From Melitaea cinxia (lineage: Eukaryota; Arthropoda; Insecta; Lepidoptera; Nymphalidae): a DNA stretch of 64,000 nt. This document shows, piece after piece, positions 1-11,345 of this stretch. The notes under the pieces were generated by a model that saw only the letters and a list, made by a program, of their open reading frames with translations, had not been told where the DNA came from and did no database searches. Location: the NCBI RefSeq assembly GCF_905220565.1, contig NC_059414.1, positions 8,306,001 to 8,370,000 of the forward strand, read 5' to 3'. The translations under genes and the position numbers were made by a program. How positions within the stretch are numbered: position 1 is the stretch's first letter; each line of letters starts with the position of its first letter.

Positions 1-193
1 TTATACTTCCTTTACTTTAATTGAATTATTGATACATAGTGATTTTTTGTAAAAGAATTTGTATTGACATTGTATTGGCTGACATATGCATTGATGCGTC
101 CCTACTTAAGATCTTTTTTAAAATACTTATATTGTTGTCATATCATGCTATTCATATTTAAATGTATTTTATATTTAACTATTATAATTTTAC

Positions 194-635
194 CTTCCAT
201 GTGTTGTATAATGTGAATTGGCTCACACAAAGAATTTCAAAGTCACTGTCAACTACACTTTTTTTCCACTTTTTGTCGTTTTCATCGTCAAATAGCTTAA
301 TACTGAGTATTTTGCGAGCCCTGAAATAATTTAAAACAAATGCATTAACATTTTTTTATTATAATTTAATTCTCGAAGTTAATATTAATTTGTTAAGGTA
401 CTTACATGTATTCCATATCTTTAACATTGTCATTGTTACAAATACCTATAAATATACAAGCTCCTTGGCCTATGCTGCTTACAACTTCTCCATTCACTGT
501 TAAAAGTAGGTTTGGTTTAAAGACGCTTATTTGATAGAAGAAAAATATAAACCCATTTGACCGTCATTGTTAAACAAAAATATTTAAATTACCGGTCACT
601 TTCGCATTCATAACACGTTGTATTAGGGCTTTCAT
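194..635 (-). CDS. Dtd1: D-aminoacyl-tRNA deacylase, exons 1-3 (5' part)
   Basis: The family hydrolyses D-amino acids (classically D-Tyr) from mischarged tRNAs in the cytosol, a chirality check on translation. Three minus-strand exons are visible: 635-593, 496-406 and 320-194. The introns (592-497 and 405-321) have GT/AG ends and phases 1 and 2. Together the exons give 87 codons, the same length I count for human DTD1 up to the matching point. Exon 1 begins MKALIQRV, matching the family N-terminus MKAVVQRV. Exon 2 carries VNGEVVSSIGQG. Exon 3 carries ARKIL, EILCVSQFTL and ends NTWK; SQFTL is one of the two catalytic motifs. The donor after exon 3 (GT at 193-192) is in phase 0, and the next family residues (GNKPDFH) are not found down to position 1. 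The second motif (GPxT type) therefore lies outside the window. No stop or frameshift is seen. The start is the only ATG giving the family N-terminus. Confidence 0.93.
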
Positions 636-1300
636 TATTTTATAATATTATTTAATACAATATAAGTATTAAGTACATAGAATACAAAAATTCGCCACAT
701 GGAAATGACATAATATTAACATATGACACCGTCAAATTTGACTTTGAAGTAACATAATTGGCCGCGTTCCACTAAGGGACCGCAACGCTTGCAATGACCA
801 TTTTATTGGCACCTAAAGCTCGTGGTCGTCGCGAGCGATCGCTCGACGTCATAGTCACTGTTCGCGACCATATCGCACCCACTTCGCCCACAGGTGGATC
901 TAGTATATTACGTCCATGGGTGGGTCAGAGTTGGCTTTCATCAAAACGTGGGAATTAAAAAAAAAACTGTCAATGTCAAATTGTGAATGTTATCTCTCAT
1001 TCGATTCGTCAAAAACGCAACGGTTAATTTCCGGCAATCCACGTTGAATTATTTACTCCAATCCATGTAAAATATTCACTCACAACCCCCACAGCTGCAT
1101 GTTTTCAGTTCACCATGCCACCATATTGCGAGCACATAGCTGACACCTGACAGCGCCCAAATATGTGTTCCACTTATAAAATTCGCCCACAACACCCGCG
1201 GTATTTTTAACGTTAGTAGAACGGTAATTTCAGCGGTCGTGGACAGTCATTGGACTGATAAGCATGTAAAATTGTTACTGCGTTTGCGCTTGACTGCGTC
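636..1300 (-). promoter_or_regulatory. Dtd1 5' flank, probable promoter region
   Basis: This is the sequence immediately upstream of the Dtd1 start codon. It is richer in G+C and CpG (about 770-1270) than the surrounding A+T-rich DNA. It contains two perfect palindromes: a 12-mer GTCAAATTTGAC at 731-742 and a 14-mer CGAGCGATCGCTCG at 832-845. No coding frame, TATA box or initiator can be placed with certainty. The promoter role is inferred from position only. Confidence 0.35.
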
Positions 1301-1600
1301 ACTCCCTCGGAAGTCTATTGAAAATACCTGGGGATCTTTTTAAAAATGGTTTAACCAAGTGATACCCAGCGTAATTATTCTTACAAGGATTTGGCAGAGG
1401 ATTATATTTTAAAAAATTTCGATGCACGTCGTTACAAATTTTTAAGTTTGATAATGGGAAACCCTTCTTCATTAACCTCTAAATCTAAAACTCTTAGAGA
1501 AGCCGTTTATATTCTGTAAAGGAATGTCGTGGTTTGAAGAAAGTCCTATTTTCATGATTATTTAACTTAAAATGAAATGTAAACTTCAGAATATAATATT

Positions 1601-1870
1601 TTACTGAAGTAGAGCAGAGCAAGATATATCCTACTCAAAATGTGGAGCAGCCCACTTGAAAAATGGGTACCTCAACCTTAAAGAAGATCACATATAAATA
1701 ATTTTGCTTTTAAGTTTTATTGTGTTCCTGTGGTGAGTATAGTATCCAGAGCTCCTGGGGATCGTCGGCAGTAGGGTTGGTAATGTGCTTGCAATGCTTT
1801 TGGTGTTGCAGGATTCTAGAGGCTACGGTAACCGCTTTTCATAAGGTAACCCGTAGGTATTGTTTTTTGT
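1601..1870 (+). repeat. Interspersed repeat B, copy 1
   Basis: This shares a distinctive body with copies near 22670, 45903 and 47113: a block around GTGGAGCAGCCC, then GTGTTCCTGTGGTGAGTA, a CCAGAGCTCCT block, GCTTGCAATGCTTTTGGTGTTGCAGG and a segment resembling ATCAGGTGAGCCGTACGC. The copy near 45903 ends in an A-run, so the family looks like the 3' end of a retroelement. The class is not resolved from sequence alone. Confidence 0.6.
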
Positions 1871-2026
1871 CGAATAACGGCCAGTTTTAAAGCTCTATCT
1901 ATCTCTGAATTTGCTTACTAGAGATAGAATTTTGATCTAAGCTGCAAGGAAATTGTGTCAAAATCTATCGCGAGCAAGCAAAACCAGAGATACATTATTG
2001 AAAACAGCCGTTACTCGCTTTAGTTT

Positions 2027-2279
2027 GTAATATCCCACTGTTAGCATGGGCCTCTTTCGCCATATATTCCCTATTAGGAGTAACGATCGCTATCATGAGT
2101 AAATGATAACAACTGAGACCGTCGGCTTAACGTGCTCTCCGAGGTACGGTGGAGAGACCCACAAAGACTGCACAAACACCCTGATGGTAACATCTATATG
2201 GCCAATACAAATGTTTCTCATGTGCGGCGATCGAATCCGCAACCGCCAGCGCAACAGCCACAAACCGTGATTTCTACTT
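2027..2279 (-). repeat. tRNA-derived SINE, minus orientation
   Basis: Read on minus, it has a tRNA-like head with a B-box-like GGATTCGATCGCC. The body carries GTGGGTCTCTCCACCGT, a GAGAGCACGTTAAGCCG block and GATAGCGATCGTTACT. It ends in a tail like AGGCCCATGCTAACAGTGGGATATT, which resembles a LINE-type tail. The same body recurs at 2331-2640 and 24543-24780. No reliable target duplication was found. Confidence 0.65.
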
Positions 2280-2330
2280 GAGTTTGGAGAAATCAAGTAA
2301 TATTTATATTTAAAAAAAAAAGAAGTTAAT

Positions 2331-2640
2331 AACCGTTCTGGTGTAGTAGTGGTAATCGTTTGCCTTATCGGCGGCGCCTAAACACAGGTGGTTAGCGTGT
2401 TCAATTACTGCTCGGGATGGATATTTGTATTGGTACAAATGTTTCTTTCCGGTTTGGATGTCTGTCCTTCTGGATCTCCCCACCGTGCCTCGGAGAGCAC
2501 ATTAAGCCGTCGGTCCCGGTTCGTATCATAAATACCTGATAGCGATCGTTAGTAGGGAATATATTCGCCAACCCGCACTGGAGCAGCGTGGTGTATCGAG
2601 GCCCAACCCTTCTCCTACATGGAGAATAAGGCATATTTCT
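2331..2640 (+). repeat. SINE of the same group, plus orientation
   Basis: It shares the body of the neighbouring minus copy (CCCACCGTGCCTCGGAGAGC, then TTAAGCCGTCGGT, then CTGATAGCGATCGTTAGTA). It adds a longer tail with CGCCAACCCGCACTGGAGCAG and CCTTCTCCTACATGGAG. The head has a degenerate A-box (GGTGTAGTAGTGG) and a weak B-box. It lies head-to-head with the copy at 2027-2279. Confidence 0.6.
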
Positions 2641-4569
2641 GAATCGTGTGTATATAATTTTTCTTAAATTTAAATTTATTTTGAAAGCTTCGAGCTTCGA
2701 CTTGTTCCAACCGTTTAAGTATATGTTCTAACGTATACGAGTATACGCAATATACAACGTGTAGGTACACAAAAAGTTTTAATGATTTTCTTAGACATAG
2801 CTTTCATCAGTGTTTTTACTGATGTTATGTAGTCTATATGCTACACTTATGCGTGTTAAAATACGTTAAAAGATACGAGCGACTAACGAAAGTGGTAGGC
2901 TTCATGTAGTATTTTTATTTTTTATTTTCATAAGTGTTTATGAAGTTAAGTGGTTAGCACTATGTAAAAAAAAACAACAATGTTATAATTATTCAGACTA
3001 GTTTATTTTTAAATAACAGCTAAAATGTATTTACAAATTATCAATAAATTTAAACAATTTTAAGCGTAAGACTTTAAAGTTTATTTAAAATTACACATAA
3101 TTTGTTGTGCTTTTTAAAATAACAATATTAATACTCAACAACATTATGTAGATATTGTGTTAACTTATCCACCCAACTTAAATTTATGAAATTGTAGCGT
3201 GGTTATACATATTACATTTATCGTGCATCAGCGGCCATAGTTTGAAGGAATATAAACCATAATTAACCATAGAAACAAAAATAATATACGTAAGGAATGT
3301 TTTACGTACTATGAAACGAATCAAATGTTTAACAACAGATAAATCAAATTGACATGTAAAAATGTAATTGAGTGTAAGAGCTAAATTTGAAAGCTTTAAA
3401 TGCGAGAAATTCTCATTTTCTTTCGGTTCAAATTTCACGATTATTTTAGTATCTATGACAACAGATAGTTAAATGGTTCTTAAAATTTTTGTATATAACA
3501 GTATCGTAGAACATTGTACAGAAAAAAAATGTTATTTGATTTGCATGTTTTAATGAGTTCACTTTTAGCCGACTGTAGCAAAACCCAGAGGCTTCTACTT
3601 TTATCAAAATTAGGAACGAAGTGTAAAGACAAATGGTAATTGTATATTGCAATAACAAACTGATAACATTTAAAATGAACACTGAATATTTGACTACACA
3701 CACACCTAGGAGATAATTTACGTAAAATGAACACTGTGGTATGTCTGTGTGTGCAATGTAGATAATTATCTACTACTACAACTATTAAATGCCTTCTAAA
3801 AATATAAAAAAATGATAAATACTAAATTAGACCACATTTAAAACTAAAATTATAAAGGATAATTCTTGTAATGAAATGTTCATTATGGAGAGTATTTTGG
3901 TACTAAGCTCAGATTTAAGGTAATATTTGTTGACCATTATTTTACAGTTTGAGAGTATTTTAAGCTTTTTCAGCTTTTTGGAACTTACAACTAAATTTCG
4001 ATTAAACAGACGTAACTCATACACAATCTGTAATATAAGGCTCAAGATTTTTACATGTTACATATATTTTATCATCCAATCAATTTTACATAGTGGTTTA
4101 TTTAACATTTAAAATTTTGTCACTAACTTTAAAAGAGAACTCATATAAAAAAATGGACGTATAATTAGCGGTTTTTTATTGTATTCCTATAAATTTCTAG
4201 ACCTATGTAATTGGTCAACCTGTTAAATCGTTTATCAATACTTTTAAGGCTTAAATATAAGTTAAATATAAGTCTATATAATAAAAGATACACGAGATAT
4301 ACCTAGAAACATCAACAGCCTCGTATATAACAACCTCAATATGTTTACAACAAAAAGGGTTTCCTATATTAGCCACAACGTTTTTGAATAAGACACTGCA
4401 TTTAAATATTATTGCTGGAAGGTAAAATAAAAGCACATTTTAACCAATATTTTCCTTGCATCAATGAGTACTTAAATAAACTAACATAAGTCGATCACAA
4501 TAAGCATAGCTTATATGCAATAACACAATTTTTAAACTTAATCAGAAGTATAATACGATCACCCTTCAC
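2641..4569. other. Non-coding stretch between genes
   Basis: Very A+T-rich sequence. Short open frames here have the composition of random A+T-rich DNA (many I, L, N, K, F residues and no recognisable motif). No repeat family, RNA gene or splice-flanked coding block was recognised. Confidence 0.5.
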
Positions 4570-4575
4570 TTTATT
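4570..4575 (-). promoter_or_regulatory. Poly(A) signal AATAAA of the small minus-strand gene
   Basis: A canonical AATAAA on minus, 30 nt past the stop codon at 4605-4607. It gives the exon at 4605-4975 a plausible, short 3' UTR. Confidence 0.55.
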
Positions 4576-4604
4576 CATTCATTCATTATTTTACTGAGGA
4601 AAAT

Positions 4605-5948
4605 TTAGTTTTTAGATTCTATCTTCAGGGGTTTAGTTTGCGCGTCTTCCGCGGGTTGTAAGGTGATGAGACCAGCGGCATAAAGACGGACATGTTCCAA
4701 ATATCGCCGTTTGTTTTCTGGATTGCTCATGACAGCAGCAACGAAATCAGACGTTTCTTTTTGCAGAGCAATGATCTTTTGTTGGATAAGCCTGTTTTTC
4801 TGCATCAGGGCGATTGTTTTCCAGGCTAGTTCTAAAATTACTCTGTTTTGAGCAGCTTTGTCTACTACGGCTGACTGAGGCGGAGGAGGTGCGAGCGCCT
4901 CTGGTGTAGTCGGTGAAGCTAACCACTGCATTCTTTGTAGGCGTCTCGCTTCACGTAGGCGAGCCAATTGCGAACCTGTAACAATAATGTTTTTATTTTA
5001 ACAAATTATTTTATTTTTTTTTAATAAACAAATAAACTATTTTTTTAATGGATATAGAGTTATAATAATTTACAGCGATAGATTTACAGTAATTCAACAG
5101 CTTATGGTACACAGTATAATGCGATAGCATTACAACATCAATACGTTTTCAAAACAGTTTTCGAAAGTAAATAGATTTTTTGTTAATACGATAAACTTTA
5201 TAGATGATTCATCTTTATAAGTACCTAATAAAAATAACACCAATCCAGTAGTCACGTTAAGAGCCGTATGCTCAGAAACCGGTACGGTACTCATACACCA
5301 ATAAATGCAACGTGCTAGTGAAACGTGAATACAATAACTTGATTTATCTGATTTTATTTATTGTTTTACCGGAATACACATTGTTATTGTCTGTGAATTT
5401 TTCATAAGAATATTATATAGGTTGCTGTGTGGCTACGGCACTTAAGAATTTAGCCACCCCCTCTCTTCCCGTGGGTGTCGTAAGAGGCGACTAAGGGATA
5501 ACAAGGTTCCACAACCATCTTGGAACTTAAGAAGCCGACCGATGGCGGGATAACCATCCAACTGCTGGCTTTGAAATACACAGGCCGAAGACGGGCAGCA
5601 GCGTCTTTGGTGCGACAAAGCCAGTACTGCGGTCACCAACCCGCCTGCCCAGCGTGGTGACTATGGGCAAAACACATGAGTTCACGTTATTTTTGACGTA
5701 AACTTGTGGAGGCCTATGTCCAGCAGTGGACTGTATAGGCTGTAATGATGATTATATAGGTAACTATTGTAACTATAGTTAGAATCTAACATAAAACGGG
5801 AAATCAAAAATCTCGTAGCTCCAAATTACTTACTATTGCATATTATTAACTTATAATTAGTTTAAAACGGTTTCTGTATTTTTTAACACATATTGTACTT
5901 TTCGAAATTTGTTTTTCGTTTATGAGGACTTGCAAAATTCAGATTATA

Positions 5949-5983
<35 letters not shown>

Positions 5984-8900
5984 TTAAAAATTTACATTTT
6001 TAAATATGAGTGCCGGAATCGTGCAGAAATAGAACATGTCATTAAAAAAGAATCCAATGTATAATTAAAGGATATATTGGATATTTTTTTCTATTTTAAT
6101 ATTACTATTATGCGTTAAGAAACAACAAATAGTAAGATTACTACTTAGTAGAAAATTGAAAAATTCAGACCTGACTCTCAATTCAGTGTGGGTAATTTGA
6201 GTCTAACTAGCATTGAGCCACCAATTTGAATCAAGGTCGTAGGTATATTAAGTGCCGCGAAATTCGTAAACAGGAAAGAGGGTCGTTCTAAGAAGGCTTT
6301 AACGGTGTTAATATTTTAACACGTGGAGAAAAATAATAAAAATAATACATGTAATAAGCAATATCAAAAATAATAGCTTGAGAATCTTAAAATTAAATTA
6401 TAAATTTTTTATTCGTATTGTAATTTTACTTTCCAAAAACTTTAAAAAATGTTATACCTAAGGACTAAAATATAGGTAGGTACTTGAATAAAATTGTTGT
6501 TGTGACTTTGTTTTAATAAATTAAAGTTTATACAAAATAAAGTAAAATTACTCTGACAAATTTATTTTACTGTGTGCTTACCAATGACAGAATTTATTTT
6601 TTTATATCCGGTGTGGTATGAAAGAATACTTTTTTGCATACGTTGACTACATACACAGGTCAAATACGTAACATATTAAAGAAGTTTACGTTAGTTTGAT
6701 TAATTACTTTCAAATAATATAAGGTTGTTTCCATAAATAAAGAAAAATCTAAAGTAACTTTTTCATCATGGGATATCTATAACGATTCCTACAATTATTG
6801 TATTATGTGGATAATTTATAATGTGGAAACTGTGCTGGTTGTGTAATTTTGTTGTTAGTGTGTTAGTTTGTTGTTCTGAATAAAATAAAATAAAAATAAC
6901 ATAAAAATAAAATAAAAATAAAATATTCTGAACATTATTCATTGAATTAATAATTTAAGAATCTAAATTATCTAAATATGGTATTAGAAAGTTATGTAAA
7001 ACCACGTAACCACGGAATATAGACGATACCTATATTATCCCACGTCTGTCGTAGGTAATAACTGCATCTAATTGTTTAACAAACAGTCTATGCACGGATA
7101 GGTGAATGAACTACTAGTATCTACTTGTATTTGAAATTTCTTTTACTACAGGCAAAGAAAAGACAATGTTAAAATAATTTTTGAGACTTTATCTTAGAAC
7201 TTTCTAAAATATTTGTTTTATATTTTAATCTTCAAACGGGTTGTGGTGTTGTGTTATTGTTTTTGTGGTAATATTATAATTGCCTGTTGTATCGTTTGTT
7301 AGAATTCATAATACAATAACATTGTTGTAACATGTGTTAAATGATTAATTTATTAGTTATTAATCTATTTTTTTTTTTAATTTTTATACAACTACGTAGG
7401 CAAACAAGTGTCATAAGCGTCAAGTTAAGCGTCAAGCGTTAATCATCATAGTAACATAACACTGGTTGAAAGCAGTATTATTTAGCTGTGATCATGTTTT
7501 CATTTTCAATAAGTTTGTAAATAGTTTTTAAAATAAAAAGGCGTGACCTGTCTACAATTATATAAATATTTAAAACTTTTTGGAATACACTTAACCTTTT
7601 TTTCAATCTGTGATAGTTTCTCTAAATAATAAAAAGTTAAAAACCTAAAAAAAATCTCTCAGCCAAAACTTGTACGTGCATCACACATTCACAAAATAAA
7701 GTAAAATGAAAGTGAAATGACTATGGATTCCTTTGTCATTTAGTACAGTCAGCATGTAAATTAGTTCATCAATATAACATAGCTAAAGAGTTTAACACGG
7801 TATTTAAATGACCTACTAGTCTTATTTGAAAAATATGTTTTTAGATGCTTTAATAACGAATGTAAACTATAAAATATCGTGCTGACGTATGCGCGTGCGC
7901 ATGATTCATAGAAGCGAAGAAAAACGTCAAACAATCAGATAAATGTCGTCACGAGGAAAGAGATAGGAAAATTAAAATCTATGTAACACCTATTTACTTA
8001 CTACAACTGTAATACTGATCAATAAAAGGAAAACCTAAACTGTCGCCGTCCGCCGACAATTAGAAACAATCGTTTTACGGTGTTTCTAAATTATATTTAA
8101 TTCTACCTCAAATGATACATGAAAAATATTATATTTAATTTTTGTTTTTTTTTTTTGCAAATGGCAAATTTACATAAATAGACATGTACAACAATTATAT
8201 TAAATATGCAATTACATAAATAGTAATGTTGTACCTACTTGTATATCTTTAAATTTAAATACATTTTTTTTAAATTAAATTACTTAAGTAGATTATTTTA
8301 TGAGTTCAGTGACCACTGCTGTAGTTCTTATTTTGCTATTTAAAGTATTCTTAATTAACTGTTTAAGTCCTTTTTATGTTTTAGACTACGACTATACTTG
8401 TGAGAGAGATAGAGTAGAGAGTAAAAGTAACAATTTATTATCTAAGTTTTTATGCACTAGAATCCTGTGTAAGATAGTTAAAAAATCGTATATTGTATTT
8501 TAAATATAAAAAAAAAACTTAAATAATTTTATATTTTTATATAAAGAAAAATTAAATGGAAAAACGCATTCTATTAACTGGGTATCAATTATGTTATGTA
8601 ACTTGGGATATTAGAAGAATTTAATAACAATATCACAAAAACAAGTCATTAATTTTATATTCAAAAAATTTTATTTTAAACGTACCAATTAGGTTAATCT
8701 GATCAAAATCTGGATGATTTTATTTATCAAGTTCAATAGAATTCTCAATTTTTTCTCCTACTAAATATATATATATAAAAAAAATGAACTATTTACTCAA
8801 ACACTCATAAATAAATCAATTTAAACAAACATTATATAGAAATACACAATACAGTATGTCTCATACGTGTGCGGTAGGTCAGTTTAGTAAGACTTACTTT

Positions 8901-8984
8901 TCCTTAACTCTCTCTTATTACAATCAGATATTATTAAAAATAAAACTAACCTTTTTTAATTTTCCTTATCCTTTTTTCACACAT
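4605..8984 (-). CDS. Unrecognised small coiled-coil protein, two-exon model
   Basis: I do not recognise the family. The last exon, 4975-4605, starts after a strong acceptor (TTGTTACAG, AG at 4977-4976) and has no ATG of its own near its 5' end. Its frame requires a phase-1 donor upstream. Such a donor, AAG followed by GTTAGT at 8951/8950, ends an open frame with ATG at 8984-8982. The join gives about 134 residues. An in-frame upstream ATG at 9176 would add 64 more. The protein begins MCEKRIRKIKKGS and has a basic, Arg/Leu-rich stretch (LREARRLQRMQWL). A Pro-rich linker (APPPPQ) follows, then a long predicted helix with heptad-like hydrophobics (LELAWKTIALMQKNR to VRLYAAGLITL) and an acidic tail ending IESKN. 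The exon is G+C-richer than its surroundings. The exon 2 call is fairly sure. The choice of the 8951 partner is an inference, since other upstream exons are possible. Confidence 0.5.
5423..5750 (+). mobile_element. Short RTE-derived element (E1), complete with TSD
   Basis: Perfect 11-bp direct repeats ATTATATAGGT flank it at 5412-5422 and 5751-5761. The 5' three quarters match the 5' leader of the RTE element at 55077-55330 (TGTGTGGCTACGGCAC, GGCGACTAAGGGATA, GAAGCCGACCGATGGCGG). The last ~60 bp is an RTE-type 3' end reading EAYVQQW-stop, ending in a GATGATG-like tail. It looks like an internally deleted, trans-mobilised RTE derivative. It lies in the putative intron of the 4605-8984 gene. 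Confidence 0.8.
5951..5980. repeat. (TA)15 microsatellite
   Basis: Fifteen uninterrupted TA dinucleotides in intronic or intergenic DNA. Confidence 0.95.
5981..8940. other. Putative intron interior, no further features
   Basis: A+T-rich DNA with short A-rich simple repeats (AAATAAAATA type around 6880-6925) and a TATA-rich run near 8767. No coding block, SINE or LINE fragment was recognised. The 67-aa open frame at 8300-8503 has no coding character. Confidence 0.45.
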
Positions 8985-9045
8985 ATTTGAAGAGCACAGT
9001 TTGTCGATTATACAAACACTAAAACAAGAAATTCGTAAATTGCTT

Positions 9046-9200
9046 GAGAGCTTATCGGACGCGTGCGTATCGTACGAGATCCGACTGCGAAGTAAGCTTG
9101 CCGGGCTGGGTTTTAAAATCGAAACCCGGCCGGCCGCGTGCCGTGGCATAGAGCGAGAGGCAAGCTTTATTGTCATGCGAAAATTCGTTTTTCCATGAAG
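9046..9200. promoter_or_regulatory. CpG-rich island just upstream of exon 1 of the small gene
   Basis: This is a sharp G+C and CpG peak in A+T-rich DNA, 60-215 bp upstream of the minus-strand ATG at 8984. It contains an imperfect hairpin: arms 9100-9113 and 9122-9134 pair as GCCGG and GGGTTT blocks around a small internal loop. It may be a promoter or 5' UTR, or coding if the in-frame ATG at 9176 is used. Confidence 0.35.
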
Positions 9201-9577
9201 GTAACGATTAAAATATAATGTATTGACCTTTATGATAATATTTTACGATAAAAATCATTGTTTGATGCTCAAGTCGTCGTCGCGTCTGCGAATTGGATAT
9301 ACTAAAATTATTTTGTATTTTAATATAATATAAATAGTCCTAATATCGTAATATTGTATAGATATTCGTTGTTAATAATTAAATATTAATAAAATATTAA
9401 ATATATTTTTGAGTAATATGGGTAGTTTTTAAATTTTTGAGTCTTTTTTTATCAATGGCGTCTTATTGCAATTATAAAAAGTAATATAGGGTATTATATA
9501 TTTTCATAAAACGAAATTTTGTTTGATTTTTCACACTTATTATTTACAAGTAACTTAACAAATATTAAGTATATAAT

Positions 9578-9862
9578 CGTGTTTTCTCGCAAACGAAAAA
9601 AATCGACTTCAATTACAAGACGAAAAAAATGAATAAACGCAGTAGTCGTCACTACAATTTTCGACGGTTTCCCTCGATTTCTCTGGGCTTCCATCATCAG
9701 ATCCTTGTTCCCTTATCATGGTACCACACTTGGGATATCTCCTTTCCAACAAAAAAAGAATTATCAAAATCGGTTCATAAACGACGAAGTTATCCCCGAA
9801 CATACATAAAAAAATATAATTCGGTCGAATAACCTCCTCCTTTTTTTAAGTCTGTTAAAAAT
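9578..9862 (-). repeat. Element C, internally deleted copy (a)
   Basis: In reverse orientation it keeps the terminal TTCTCGCAAACG-(A)n-TCGACTTCAATTAC end. It also keeps the middle module (TCCCTCGATTTCTCTGGG, CATCATCAGATCC, TTATCATGGTACCA) and the far end (ACCTCCTCCTTTTTTTAAGTC). The other two modules are missing. Confidence 0.8.
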
Positions 9863-11065
9863 CCTATATTTTGACCATCTAGAATCACTAAAGAATATTT
9901 TAAGCACTTCAATAATCTAGCAGTATCCATGTCAACTTAATTAGCCGTTTCGATAAAAAACATCCATCAACATATCCTTATCTATTATTGAACGATATGT
10001 ATCCTAAAATAAAATAAAATAAAAATACTCATGAAAATATTTTATACTAAAATTCCCACAAATTCGGGTAATTTTCCCCACAACGTGCTGCGTGCACTTC
10101 GCTGGGCGCAACTCGCATGGAGAAACACGTGTACGATGTCTCTACTCTATACATTGCCAAAGACCGTTATCGGTCAGGCGATTCATGATTTCTAGATAGG
10201 CTACAATTAATAACAAAATTCACGTCTCACAAAAGTCTTACAAAACAGCAAAGCACTAATGAATTGATGTTATAAAATGGAATGTATTAAATTAGTTTGA
10301 AACACATATTTGTTTGTTGTTATATGATCGATTCAACCATCAATTATAATTGATAAGACATCAGATTCACTTCTTTAAAATAAAACACTTCTTATTAATA
10401 TATGATAATATATAATACATACAATATAAATGAAAATGTATCGCTGAAATGTATGTACGCTTATAACGTTCTAACGGCTTCGTGTTTGCTATTCTCTGAA
10501 CAAGCTTTGTATTGATGAAAATTAAAAAAGACAAAAAAAAAAAGATTTACTTACAAATATATGGGGGTAGGAGTGAGGTTAGCTAGATTTGTAATGAAAA
10601 CTTACATTTTATCTTTTACTTACATTTTAAACGTACGTTTTATATGTATAAGATGTTGGGTGGTCATAACAGTTTCATTTCAACGCCAACTCAAAAAAAG
10701 CTAAATATGAAAAATTACTTGCTGCAAAAGAACAAAAAAAAATTTACTATGTTGTCCACGTTAAATTGTTACTTTGAACCCGTTTTATTAACAGAGCTTA
10801 AGCTAAACACAAAGTTTCATGATTTCATCTTTGACAATGACGAATTTTCATACAAAATTTATCTTATATATTTCGACCCCTTCAAGCCTATTTTTATCTA
10901 TCTATTTCGCAATGAAAAGTATTCTATGCCCTTTATCAGAAAAAAATAGTGTGATTCTAAAAAGTTTTACGTCAAAATTCATTTATCATCGACATCTCGA
11001 AAAAAGAATAAAGTACTTTTTTTGTTCTCCTAATTTTTTTTTGAAAATGTAATATAGTCTTTGAC
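9863..11065. other. Non-coding stretch
   Basis: Mostly A+T-rich. A G+C-richer patch at 10075-10200 includes a CACGTG E-box near 10126 and a short open frame, with no splice sites I would trust. The 101-aa frame at 10644-10949 is of low complexity and resembles nothing known. Confidence 0.4.
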
Positions 11066-11345
11066 TAGCCCGTTGGCGCAGTTTGTAGTGACCCTGCTTT
11101 CTGCTCCGAGGGTTGTGGGTTCGATTCCCACCCCGAGTCTGGGTGTAATATAAATATTTATTTATATATTTATATATGTATTATTTATAAGTATGTTTAT
11201 CGAAAAAAAAAAAATGTAGCTATATACCAGTCGGCTGTTACCTATAACACAAGCATTAAGTTGCTTACTTTAGGAACAGACGACCGTGTGTGTATTGTGT
11301 AGATATTTATTTATTTATATTTATTATCATAGTCTATGTCACCCA
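11066..11345 (+). repeat. tRNA-derived SINE, second group
   Basis: It opens with AGCCCGTTGGCGCAGTTTG (A-box region) and has a good B-box GGTTCGATTCC at about 11129. A tRNA-unrelated body with TATTTATATAT runs, an A-run near 11203 and a CGGCTGTTACCTATAACAC motif follow. That motif recurs near 52057. The A/B-box spacing fits a Pol III internal promoter. Confidence 0.7.

Noticed and set aside
5442..5639. Open frames with a shared peptide (also 20669-20995, 23128-23334, 25363-25569)
   Set aside because: They are one frame inside copies of the same RTE-derived element. Identity of the repeat explains the shared peptide.
10075..10200. Coding-like frame in a G+C-richer patch (LRALRWAQLAWRN...)
   Set aside because: No acceptor, donor or start in support, and it ends quickly. 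Insufficient for a call.
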